A stretch of DNA of 64,000 nt from Calocera cornea HHB12733 (taxonomy: Eukaryota > Basidiomycota > Dacrymycetes > Dacrymycetales > Dacrymycetaceae), in the NCBI GenBank assembly GCA_001632435.1, contig KV423928.1:1-64000 (forward strand), given 5' to 3'. The position numbers were made by a program, and so were the translations under genes. The notes below the pieces were generated by a model. It had not been told where the DNA came from. It made no database searches and was given only the letters and a program-made list of their open reading frames with translations. Positions 1-10,593 of the stretch are shown piece after piece. Position 1 is the stretch's first letter; each line of letters opens with the position of its first letter.

Positions 1-498
1 TAAAAGGACAATGGTTGCGAGCATTGTCAGCAACCAGCAGCCCGGTGCCATGCCTGATAATGCCTTGCGGCGACCCCTGCAAGGGTCGCGGCAATTATGG
101 CCCTTAGAGGGCAGATAAGCCCTTATCAGGGCTTATCTACTTCGGCCCTTTTTAGTGATGAAGGTTTGACCCGCGCGTCGAAGCCTAGCCCCGCCCCTTG
201 TCCTCCCGTGTCCTCCGTGTTCTCCGCTCCTCTCGCTCCCTGCGCACCCGCGACCCACACTACTCGCTCCCCACTCGCTCGCCGAGTAAGGCAATATCGC
301 TCGTTGCTTTGCCACGCCGCTCTTTCATTCCCTTCCTGCCCTCCTTTCACTTCGCCTTGCTGTCTTTACTCCTTGCTTTCCTCTTTCCTCTTTCCTCGGC
401 TCGCGTTGGCTCACCTTCTGTTCACCAACCGCATCCCCACCCCCACCGACTTGATCACTCCCACCCGCCCACTTCGACACACTTCATTCCCACTAACG
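1..498. promoter_or_regulatory. 5' region of the aspartic protease
   Basis: No convincing gene. The left part carries nested inverted repeats: GACAATG/CATTGTC at 7-13 and 22-28, GCGACCC/GGGTCGC at 70-76 and 83-89, and a perfect 11-bp pair at 113-123 and 128-138 holding GATA motifs. Bases 190-490 are pyrimidine-rich on the plus strand, as in many fungal core promoters. An ATG at 97 is in frame with the protease and open through 499. It would add 134 low-complexity residues in front of an obvious signal peptide, so I prefer the ATG at 499. Confidence 0.5.
113..138. promoter_or_regulatory. Palindromic cluster of GATA-factor sites
   Basis: Seen: AGATAAG at 113-119, CTTATCA at 122-128 (reverse complement TGATAAG) and CTTATCT at 132-138. 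The outer two form a perfect 11-bp inverted repeat with a 4-base spacer. Known: HGATAR sites bind fungal nitrogen-regulatory GATA factors (AreA/Gat1 type), which often control secreted or vacuolar proteases. Inferred: nitrogen control of the downstream protease gene. Confidence 0.45.
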
Positions 499-3400
499 AT
501 GCGCCCTTTCCTCCCCCTCCCCCTCCTCCTCCTTCCCCTAGCACTCGCCGCCCACCTCCCCTTCACCCAACACCCCTCCGCCCGCTCCCCCGCCCTCCCA
601 AAATCAATAGGCGCTTCCTTCTACCGCGGCACCATCAACGCTGCCGCCGATGCCTCGAACGACACCGAGGGCGTGACGACCGATGCGGACCTCGTGTACA
701 TTGCCGAGATCGATATTGGCGGGACGACACTGCCCGTGCAGATCGATACGGGGAGCAGCGATCTGTGGGTCAAGCCGAGCGGGTCGTTGGGCAGTGTTAC
801 CCAGTCGGTCCGTGTTCTCCCCCTCCTATGCGGGACAGGAAACTGATGAGGCGACCAGACCGTGTTCATCAACATGTCCTACGGCATCGGCTACACAGCC
901 GGCCTCGTCGCGCAGGCCTCCGTCGCCTTCGCGGACTACACCCTCCCCTCGCAAGCCTTCATCCTCGCCTCGGCCGCGTCCAACCCCATCCTCTCCTACG
1001 GCGCGCAGGGCATCGTCGGCCTCGGCTTCACCTCGCTCTCCCAGGTGGACAGGAGCGTGAACGACACCGGCGCCTCCTGGGGCCGGAGCCTGCTGTACAA
1101 CGCCTTTGCGCAGAAGCCCGGCGAGCCAAACTTCATCAGCTTTGTCCTCCAGCGGAGCGAGGACCCGAGCGATGTCACCCAGGGGAGCTTGACGATCGGC
1201 GAGTATGTCCCGGAGTATACGGGCATACAGGCGCAGGCCAAGCTCCCCACCGTCCCCGCGGTCGACCCGGACAGGTGGACCATCGCGCTCGACGCGATCG
1301 AGTATGCCGGGGGCAACATAAGCAGTGCGTCTTTCCCTTTCGGGTAGTTTCCGAGCTCGACGCTGACATGTATGCGCGCAGGTTTCACCTCTGCCGCCTC
1401 CGCCGCTCCTTCCGGCAAAGCCGTCGCCCTCCTGGACAGCGGCACCTCCTACGCCTACGTGACGACCGCGATCGCCGAGTCGATCTATGGTGGCATCTCC
1501 GGGGCCTCGCTCGACACCACCGCCCAGCAGTGGACACTCCCGTGCGACGCGCAGGTGACCCTGGCATTCTGGTTCGCCGGCCAGCGCGTGTACATCCACC
1601 CGCTCGACTCGAACCGCCAGGTCTCCACGGGAAACTGCATCGGCACCTTCCTCCCGCAGTCCCTGGCCGTAGGCGGTTCGGACTACGACGTCATCCTCGG
1701 CGACGTGTTCCTGCGGAACGTGTACAGCCTGTACGACTTTGGCGACACGGACGCTTCCGGAGCTTCGACGAGCGGGCCGTACGTCCAGCTCCTGGGCATC
1801 ACCGACGAGCTCCAGGCCCTAACGGACTTTGTCTCCATCCGCGGGGGAACTGTACCCGCCAGCGTAGCCCAAAGCACGGACACGAGCTCGGGCAGCAGCA
1901 GCGGGAGCACCTCCGCCCCCAACGCCCCGGCGAGCACGCTCAGCACGGAAGAGCAGATGAACACCTCCCTGACCAAGCTGCTCGGGTACGTCCCGGCCCT
2001 GCTCGGCCTCCTGGCGCTCAACACGGTATTCCTGCTGGTCCTCCTGAGTGTCGGGTGCTTGCTCTGCCTGCGCTGGCGCAGGCGGGGGAAGCCCGGCCGC
2101 TCTGGTACCACCGGTGGCGGGGGGGCCGGGGGAGGTGGGAAAGGGCTGGGCCAGGGGGGCAAGCAGGCGTACAAGCCTGTTGCGCTCGAGACTGGCACGC
2201 GGGACGCATACGACCCCGAGGCGCCCTACTCGCACGACAACGAGCACGGGGACGACCACAGCGCTGCCGCGGAGAAGGACATTTCGGGCGGCACCCTCGA
2301 CCCGCCGCGCTTGCCCTACGACCCCAGGCATAGCGTGTTCGACCCCAGGCTATCGATGATCAAGGGCAACCTGAGCCAGACGAGCATCGACCGTGCTTCC
2401 CTCGGCTCGGGAGGGGAGGAGAAACGCTCCCCCTCGCCCACCTCGCCCGGCGGGACTACGCTCGTGGCGAGCAGCGCTGTGGGCGACAGGAGGTTCAGCA
2501 CTATGCAGCCTAGTGTGGCGGCGATCGAGGAGCACCCGGGGAGCTTGGACGGGGGGAGCGCCTCCTCGGGCTCGCCGGATCAGATGCTGCTCACCCCGAC
2601 CAACGAGAGGGACGCCTTCCTCGCCCCGCCTGTAATCCCCTTCCACGACTCTGGAAACGGGAACAGGGACAGCAACCGCATCAGCCTGGCTGGCCTTCCG
2701 GCCCTGCCGATGTCGAGGCCCAACAGCATGCTCGTCCCGCTCGCGGGCGATCCGGCGGTACTCCTTGCCACCTCCACACCGGAACGCAACAGGCTCAGCA
2801 GCCTCAGCACCACTTCCACGCTGGAGCCCCCCGCACCGCCCTTCGCCCCCGGCGCAGCGCAGGCGAGGCGGGACCGCTCGCCCTCACCCGGCACGGGCTC
2901 GCAGCACTCACAGCACTCCCAACACTCCCAACACTCTGGTTCCGGCTCGGGTTCGGCCTCCTCCCCTACGCAGGCGCTCATCACCCTCGAGACGCCCGAA
3001 ATGGAGCACAGCACGCTCGAGCCGCCCACCCCTACGTACGCGGGCAGCCACGGGCACGGGAGGAACGACAGCCTGAGCAACCTCCCTCCTCTGCCCCAGA
3101 GCCGGCCGGGCAGCATGTTGGTGCCGAGCAACTCGGACCCCGTGCAGATGGGCATTGGCATGGGCGACCCGCGCCGGATGAGCAGGCTCGACGCGCCCGT
3201 CAAGCCGTACGGCGACCAGCAGAGGAGGAGCAGCGCGGACCGCTCGCCCTCGCCTTCCCCTTCGCCGACGAGGTCGTCTTACCCCAACCTGCCCACCAGC
3301 TCGGAGGACACGAGCCCGACCAGCAGGCGCACGAGCGTCTTCCAGCCTCAGCCCCCCACCGCCTCGTCCTTCGCCCGCCCCGGACCGCCTAACCGTTCCG

Positions 3401-4035
3401 TCCCGCCCCGCCCGCTGAGCCTCGTCGATGCGGGCGCTGCTGGCCCGCCTAGGCCGAGGATGCTCTCCCCACGCGTTGCGGAGAGCCGCCCTGCGAGCAT
3501 GTTCGACACTTCCCCGGCGCTGCAGGCGCCACCTGCGAGCTTGCGAGGCTCCCGTCTCGCTCGCGCTAGCTACATGCCCCCTCCCAGTGGGAGCATGAGT
3601 CAGGACAGCCTCGCTTCCCAAGCCCGCGGATTCCAGTTGCGCGACGGGCCCGTGCCCAGCGCAGCACAAAGCAACGGCGGAGCGATCGAGAGCAGCCCTA
3701 CGTTTCCTGGTGGGCTTCGGGCGGGTCAGTCGCATGCCCGCGTCCCCTCCCGCTTAGCGCAGCCACCCATCACCGGCCAGCAGCCTGCGGACGCGTTCTC
3801 CCCCGTCGACCTGCAGGGGAACAACGTCAACAATCGCGCAACGATGTTCCTCCCGCCGCTCCCGGCTTCACGTCCGGGGTCGTACTATGACCCATCCCAG
3901 GCTCCTGGCGGCGCCGAGGAGGACCTGACGGACGTGTTCCACATCCACGGGGGGAACCTCCAGAGACATGATTCGGGCTCGAACGGCCGGGACGGCAACC
4001 TCGTTGACTTCTTCTCACGGAGCGACGAGTCGTAA
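499..4035 (+). CDS. Membrane-anchored pepsin-type aspartic protease with long Ser/Pro-rich tail
   Basis: Reconstructed exons 499-807, 859-1324, 1382-4035; 1142 aa. The start at 499 opens with a signal peptide (MRPFLPLPLLLLPLALA). An A1 peptidase domain follows, with both catalytic aspartates in IDTGSSDLW and LLDSGTSYAY, the flap-region motif MSYGIGY and the conserved DVILGDVFLRNVY near the domain end. A Ser/Thr-rich linker leads to one transmembrane segment at about residues 458-482, followed by basic residues and about 660 residues of Ser/Pro/Gly-rich, predicted cytosolic tail. The tail has an SQH repeat and several copies of a LPxLPxSRPxSM motif. The enzyme should cut in the lumen or extracellular space. 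A tail this long is far beyond the catalytic family's usual length and suggests a scaffolding or signalling role. GATA sites lie upstream. Confidence 0.88.
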
Positions 4036-4210
4036 GAGCGCATCGTCGTGGCTTTACTCCTCTCAATTTGCATCAATTGGACTCTCAGTGTACAGTGGCC
4101 GCTAGCGAGCCACGATTTGTTTGGAAACGGAACACTCATTTCATCACGACCCTCATTTCTCTAGTTTAGGCGCCAAGTGTTTTAGTTGATCTCAGCATTA
4201 CGGCAATATA

Positions 4211-6635
4211 TTATGCTGCTAGCAATCGTGGCTGCGCCTCTTTCGCGCTCTCTGACTGAGCCTTGGCGTCTGCGTCGACCTTTTCCTCCAGAGCATTTAC
4301 GCTGTCGCGCGTCAAACTCTCTCCCATCCACTCTTTCAAGTCCGGCCCAACCTTCCAATTGCGTTCGAACTCTTCCTTCGCTTCACGAGATCGTTTCGAA
4401 GCTTCCCTGAGCCATTTCGCGTCCAAAGGTAGATTAAGCCCGGCGATACTCTTGGCGGTTAAGATGGCCTCGCCGAGCTTGGCGCGGTAGAAGGCTGCTA
4501 CGCGCTGATCACGCCTGCTCTCCCCCTTTCGTTTCTTGACTAGGAAGAAGAGATCCAAACCAAGATGCTTCAAGATGCGCAGGGCATGATGAATGTCGTG
4601 CACGTGGGATAGCGAGGAGTGGATCAAGCAGCTCATCCCCTGCGTGTCGGGTAAGAACATCGGACTTGATCCGATCGCCCCTGGCACAATACGTGTGTAC
4701 GTACGAGACCTGGCGACGGACGGCGGCTTCGGTTCCTCGTCCTTGTCGAAGTCGTGGTGATCGTAGCCGGTCATGAGAGAGAACGTCTTCCTCGTGTAGT
4801 TGTAGTTTCGTCCCTTCCAACAAACACGAAGCATCGCAGTATAGGTGTCCTGGTTGGGCGTGATCTTCGTCCAAGCGGAAGGATCGAGCTGCTGCTGCCG
4901 AATCATCCATTCAATGGTTTCAAATGCCTCCTCAACATCTGTGCTGCCTTTGGCAACAGCCAGTTCGCCATGCGCGTTGATCGCGAGGTTCATGTGGCCA
5001 GCTCCGAGGATATGGGACGCCCAGGCGGAATCTTGTACTTGCTGGATATAGTGGAGAACATAGCGGAAACGCCGCATACGAGCTGCCAAGAGGAGTGCAA
5101 GGTGCAATGAATAGCCTGTCATGGCGAGGGGTTGCCCATCGCTGCTGCGGGGCATCTTCGTTCCTTGGGTCGGGCTCAGCGTGCCTGGCTTGATCAGACC
5201 CAGATATTGCTCAATGAGGTCAAGGCCGTACTGCTGGTCGGCAATGCGCGGCGAGGCGGTCATCAGGCGAAGTATAGCCGAAAAGAGGTGTGAATCCACC
5301 GGAACCACGATGCCTTCTTTCTCTCTCGCTCGCATGTCGTCCCACACCTTTCGGGCCAGTTGCGCGTCTCGGATCTCCTTGACCTCTACCGTCTCTCCCT
5401 TCCATGGCTCATCCGGTCGCTTGAGCAGGCAGCGGAAGATGATCGCATATGTAACGGCGTCGGCGTGGAGAGAAGGGTAGTCATCCAACGACCGGAAGAC
5501 GTTGTACAACTCCTGGTGGCGACCGAGCTCCAGGAGCAGGTCCAGATACGCGTTAAATGGGATGATGTATTGCTCCACGGCGAACGGATTTTCATCCTTC
5601 AGTCCCTCCAGAACCTTTGTGAATTGGGCATAGGCCGACGACACACGGTCCATATAATGCTCGCTGAGTGGTCCACCGGCTGTCTTAGTGGCTCGGAGAG
5701 CAAAGCCTTGGAAGAGAATTGTCCATGTCGAGGGTATGGGGGTGAAACCACGTCGTTTCATCTGCACTATGATCAGCTACGGCGCTTTGAGTCGAGAACT
5801 GAGAATATCTCACGTCAATAAACAAGGAATAGCCGGCATTATACCGTCCCTTTTTGAGCATGTACATGAGCAGAGTATTCCAAACGATCGTGTTTTGTGA
5901 CGACAACGGGCGGCTCTTGACGAACGAGACGGCATCATCCAGCTTCCCCTTCTCCGCAAGGTCCTTTACTTTCTGAGTAACCTCGTATGGTCGTAGCACA
6001 GGGCGCACGGATGCTCCTGTCGTAGTCGGTCCCTCTATGTCTTCGGTCCCTTCGATAGAGTTGCTGGCCGAACCAGTCGTGGATACGAATTCATCAATTC
6101 TAGGGCTGCGGGTTGCTTCAGGGTCCGAACGAGCTGCGGTCGATCTTGACTGCGGGCGATCTGGCAGCAAGTACTTGTTGTGAACGCGCTTCCCTGCGTC
6201 GTGCTTTCTGCCCTCGTATGGCTTCCCCTCGTACTTTCTCCCTTCGCTTGCCGTGCCTTCGCGTTTCCGTCCTTCGTATGATCTGCCGTCGTCCTTATGA
6301 CCCGCATGCCGCTGTCCGTCAAACACCTTCCCCTGCTCCCACTGTCTGCCTGCCGCAAAGCCGTGTCGCCTCTCGCCTCCATCTCTGCCTCTCCCTGTCT
6401 CAACACTTCTCCCATAATCACCACCCCTCCCTTTCCAGCCGTCTCTGCCTTGCTTGCTGGCCTCACGGGGCTGACGACCTCGCTGTTGCCAGGGAGCTCG
6501 AGGCCTCGTAGCAGAAGTCGCTGCACCGCGAGCAAAAGTTGGCGGTCGAAGTTCCAATCGTGATCTTGTAGAGCAGCCACACGTAGACGTGCTGAGAGAG
6601 CGAGAGCAGCAGATTACTGCTGTCCGGAAGGACAT
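4211..6635 (-). CDS. Mitochondrial pentatricopeptide repeat (PPR) protein
   Basis: Reconstructed exons 6635-5814 and 5761-4211; 790 aa. The N-terminus is rich in Arg, Ser and Thr without acidic residues, like a mitochondrial presequence. Residues about 50-170 are low-complexity and basic, with repeated EGRK(Y/H) units. The middle and C-terminal parts show helical-pair repeats such as NTLLMYMLKKGRYNAGYSLF followed by a degenerate pair partner, typical of fungal PPR proteins. Known: fungal PPR proteins bind organellar RNA and act in mitochondrial RNA processing, stability or translation. The exact RNA target cannot be read from sequence. The gene lies head-to-tail with the serine acetyltransferase, whose stop codon is 213 bp upstream of this start. 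Confidence 0.75.
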
Positions 6636-6848
6636 GGTATGCAGCTGGGCAGAGCTGGAGAACGTCGCCTGCCAAAAATCGGACCAGCTAATAGTGGCTG
6701 TGCAAGGGTCCTTCCTCGGCTTATCCTCGGAGCACCGTAACCCAAAATATGGATGGTGCTTGGGTTTTCGATTGCCAAATGTACAGTACAATGCCGATTG
6801 CCAATAAAAGGATAGATACCCCCTGTACCACCTCCCACTCCTATCTCA

Positions 6849-8534
6849 CTAGTGCAGAAAACCCCTGATAGCACCTCCTACATTCGCGACATCAATCAAG
6901 AACGTATCATGACCCCACACACCGCCCAGCTCGTAGAAGACGACCTGGTGGTTGCCTGCCATCCGGAGGGCGTCCGCTACCTCGCGCTGCTGCTCAACGG
7001 GGAAGAGGATATCGCTCTGGATACCCAAGACGAGGGTTGGGATGTCCCTGAGCGGTGCAAGGCCTTTCGCCAGGGAAGGCAGGTACGCCGCAGGCGGAGA
7101 GAGGGATAGCGGCTGACGTTGCCGACCATGCGTCTGGTGCTCTTCCGCGGCGCGTGGGCGGGACTGGAAGGGAAGATCAGCAAGTGCCTCCTCCGTCATG
7201 TCGAACAGGTCCATCGCCTTGGAGATGTAGATGAGCGAGTTGGCGTCGTACTTGAGGCAGAAGGATTCGCCCTGATGATCCAGGTACGTCTCGATGAGAA
7301 AGTCGGGGCAGAGCGCAGGTACGCGTGCTCCAGTGGGCGTGCGACCCTCAAGGTTCGGATTGCCATCCGCTGAGGAGACGGAGAGGGGGATGTCTCGCAG
7401 CTTGCGGCCAAAGCGGAGCTCCCATTCCGGTCCGCTGCGGTACGTGATGGTGGCTATTTGGCGGGCGAGCTTCATTCCGGTATGCGGGGGCTGGCCGTGG
7501 TAGTAGAACCCGCGGTTCCAATTGGGGTCAGCCATGAGTACTACGAAGACCTGGTATTAGCTCGTATGGTTCAGCATATAAGAAGCAGACGCACCACTCC
7601 GTTGTGCGAATCGCATGGCGATGCTCCCCGGGCTGCTCCTCGCCGTCCCCGAGATGCTCACGATCCTCTGCACGCGGTCCGGCTCCAACCACCCCGCAGC
7701 CAAGCTCTGCATCCCTCCCATTGAGCACCCTACGCTCGCATACAGCTTGTCGATCCCTAGGTAGTCGAGTAGATGGAACTGCGCTCGCACCATGTCGAAT
7801 ATGCTCAGCACAGGGAAACGGGTCGCATAGGGATCTCCATTCGGAGATGAGGGGTCGTGCGAGCTGGGGCCGGTGGAGCCATAACATCCCCCCAGGACGT
7901 TGGTGCAGATGACAAAGTACTTGGAGGTGTCGATCGGCTTCCCGGGGCCGATGAATGCCTCCCACCATCCCTCAGCAGAGTTCTTCGCCGTGCTCGCGGC
8001 GTGTGACGATGCAGAAAGTCCGGTGTGAAGCAGGATCGCATTCGACTTGTCGGCGTTGAGAGTGCCCCAGGTTTCGTACGCGAGGTCGAAGGCGGGTAGG
8101 GGTATGGTGCTATACGACAGCTCGAACGGCTCGCTGTGGTGGTATGTTTCGTATCCAGTCGGGAATGAGTATGCCGGTTCCGGCCCTGCTCCAGGTTCTG
8201 ATGCAGAGAGCTCGGAGACTGTCTTTCCTTGGGAGGTAGCTGCGGCGGGGGGAATATGGGCCGCAGGGAGGAATGGTGGCCGTCTGTGCTGCACACGAGT
8301 TGCGCGTGCAGAGTGCGCATCGACGCAGGGGAATATCGGATCCGGCCTAGGAGGAATGTGCGTTTGCGTCTGTGTCTGCAGGTTGCGCGCATTTGACGGC
8401 TCTCTCGCAGGGGCCGTTGATGAGAAACTGCGCTTTTGTGCTCGTGAGGAGGCCGCAGCTAGCACTCGCCGGGCTGGAATCGTCATCTTGCTGCTCGAAG
8501 CCAGCGCGTTTGAGCCACCCAGGATAGAGTACAT
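6849..8534 (-). CDS. cysA: Serine O-acetyltransferase, CysA/Cys2 type (alpha/beta hydrolase fold)
   Basis: Reconstructed exons 8534-7595 and 7540-6849; 543 aa. It belongs to the MetX-like alpha/beta-hydrolase acyltransferases. The nucleophile serine is in [10 protein letters not shown]; later Asp (GIQSDILFP) and His (GVWGHDTF) complete the triad. The motif [12 protein letters not shown] and the [22 protein letters not shown] block resemble the fungal serine acetyltransferases (A. nidulans CysA, S. pombe Cys2) rather than homoserine acetyltransferase Met2. It should make O-acetylserine from serine and acetyl-CoA for cysteine synthesis. The N-terminal 70 residues are Ala/Arg/Ser-rich with a likely mitochondrial presequence. 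The ATG at 8534 is the first in frame; ATG 8486 is an alternative giving a cleaner presequence. Homoserine O-acetyltransferase remains the alternative function. Confidence 0.83.
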
Positions 8535-8730
8535 GGTTGTCGCTGCACAAGGACGGACAAGCGCTGGCCCGGACCGTGCGAGAGAAGGATACAATGAATA
8601 GGTGCTGCTGAATCCATCCTATTCGACAAGGCGCTGGTGTAGTTCGGTGAGCAGCAGAGCCGGGACAGGATGGCGACATCGTCCACTTTTTGCCTCCGCG
8701 CTCCCTGAGATTCAGTTCTGGGGAAGACGC

Positions 8731-9011
8731 TACTGTACCGATCTGTGAAGATGAAAAATAGCTCCGAGCATAGCCCCTTGAGCGGAAGCATCTTTGAAGG
8801 GCCAGGTTGTAAATAAGGCCCACTGGGCGTTACGTTTTTCAACTTTGCCTTATGGAAACTGCGGAGCCGACATTAATGCGGTCCTAATTAAGCTCTTAAC
8901 CATGGTCAGTTTGTAATAAGGTCTTTTCTCAGCGTTACATGTTTCATTTGGGTAGGTGAAAAATGGGTCGCGTTACACGTTACAATTACATCTTCACAGA
9001 TCGGTACAGTA
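8731..9011. mobile_element. MITE candidate with 21-bp perfect terminal inverted repeats and TA target duplication
   Basis: Seen: CTGTACCGATCTGTGAAGATG at 8733-8753 is repeated perfectly in inverted orientation at 8989-9009. Both outer ends are flanked by TA (8731-8732 and 9010-9011). The 277-bp element has no open frame of note. Known: TA duplications are the signature of Tc1/mariner-type insertions. It lies about 200 bp upstream of the serine acetyltransferase start and may contribute to its promoter. Other copies in the genome are needed to confirm it. Confidence 0.55.
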
Positions 9012-10319
9012 ATAAGGGTCGGCCGCGCTTCTCTGTCGCAAAGTATCATCCCTGTTGCTGGGTCTTGGGAGTCGAGACGCGCGAATTGCCGACCACCGTC
9101 CTTATTTCTCAGACAATGCCACTGATTTCCTGTAGTCATACACACCTCCGACTCGGAGATCTCCGGTGAAGACACTCCACTACCCTTGACCCGAGCTCGT
9201 GGACTGCCGGCCACTCGATCGGGTGCAAGTCCCAACTTCAGTTGTTGTGGTGAAGCGCAATGCTGATGGTGCTATTCGAAGAAGGGGAACTTCACGATTG
9301 AACTCTGACCTGGTTTAAAACGAATGAAACATTGCTCTCGGTTCGATCAAATATATTTTTATACTCTCTGCACGGACTTCGCCGCTCACAATTTGCACTG
9401 ACGGTCATCTCCGGTCAAACCAAAAGCAAGCAGAGGTGGCCAAATGCGAGTCCCATACTCCGGATCGACCGGGATACACTCCACCATAATAAGCATAGAG
9501 TTTATAAGACAATGGAGTTAGATCGGCAAAGTGATAAAGACAACAGTGATAGCCCCGGAGCTCCTCGGACTACACAGGGACGGGCGGCCTATGGAGAGCC
9601 CCTCAGTTGCACTCTGGAACGTTAGACCTCCTTGGCTTTCAACTCCTCTTTGTTTGAGAGCGGACTAGACAGCGTCCCTAGAGCGGAACAAGCTGACGTG
9701 TTTCCATGCCCCGCGTGATGCAAACTGAGTCATGACCAACTGGTATTGTAGTCGGTGAACGTTTTTTCTCGCGCTCGCCATTGGACCTGTAACGTTACAA
9801 AAGTAGTATCTATGGGTCCCAATCGATTCCATCCTGATGTGGAGAACCAACACCTCGGTATTTGGGGTCAAATCAATTCTGAAACCGTGATGAGACTCGG
9901 TCGGAATGCATCCTCCTCAACCACTCTGACTCTTTCGAGCCGTTCGAGCCGACTCTCCGGACAGTTCCCACACCATTCAGTGCATTAGTACACGGAGTCG
10001 AGCCAATAAATGCCATGTACCGCATTGTGTGGCATTGCCGAATAGGTACCAACGCGTCCTGGCCAAATCTAAACCGGCTCTGTGCCGGCCTTTACCGGTG
10101 CCGATCTGAGACGACGCGAAAAATGAAATGTGAGCCGCGTTTACCAAACGAGCAGTAACGTTAAGCCGCACTGACTGACGCGGAACGCTTGCATTTTTCG
10201 GACTGTTAACATGCACCGAGTTGGCTTGATATTGGATTCTCTGTACGTAGACGGCTTCTAATCATAGTACACTAAGCGGGACCTATAGATTGCAAGGCGG
10301 TCGTACTAGTGGAGTTGCG

Positions 10320-10420
10320 TACGAGAGATCAGGAGGGGAGACGGATACTAAGCGGGAAAAGGAGACTGAACGGGAGACAGATACTGAGCAGGAATGATAC
10401 TGAGTGATAAAGCATATACT
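10320..10420. repeat. Short degenerate purine-rich repeats
   Basis: Imperfect repeats built on GATACT(A/G)AGC(G/A)GGA and GAGAC. The pattern is too irregular to define a unit. Confidence 0.3.
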
Positions 10421-10593
10421 GGAAACGAGCAAGTCGGGAAACGAAATTCGAAGGAGCGATGTGAGCGATCAGCAGATGCGGCAGGAGAAACTGTTTCAGA
10501 GCACGGCAAAAAGAGAGTGCAATCGTGATAAGTTAACGCATTTGAAACCCAGACGAAACGAGCGACTGAACCGAGCGAGGTTTTTGTGGAAGA

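Larger units (their letters stand above)
8535..10593. other. Gene-poor interval
   Basis: Only short open frames without coding character. It holds a MITE-like element (8731-9011), a pair of diverged direct repeats around 8804-8845 and 8910-8960 (each with TTGTAA(A)TAAGG and GCGTTAC), and a purine-rich stretch of short degenerate repeats at about 10320-10420. AT content is higher than in the flanking genes. Nothing here supports a functional gene. Confidence 0.55.

Noticed and set aside
198..2333. 711-codon plus-strand open frame overlapping the protease
   Set aside because: Arg/Pro/His-rich shadow of the GC-rich protease in another frame. It crosses both protease introns and resembles nothing.
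6849..8534. Homoserine O-acetyltransferase (MET2)
   Set aside because: [11 protein letters not shown] and the C-terminal blocks match the CysA/Cys2 serine acetyltransferase branch better. Kept as the alternative.
8906..10216. Small open frames of 60-110 codons in the gene-poor interval
   Set aside because: No conserved motif, poor start contexts and overlap with inverted and direct repeats.
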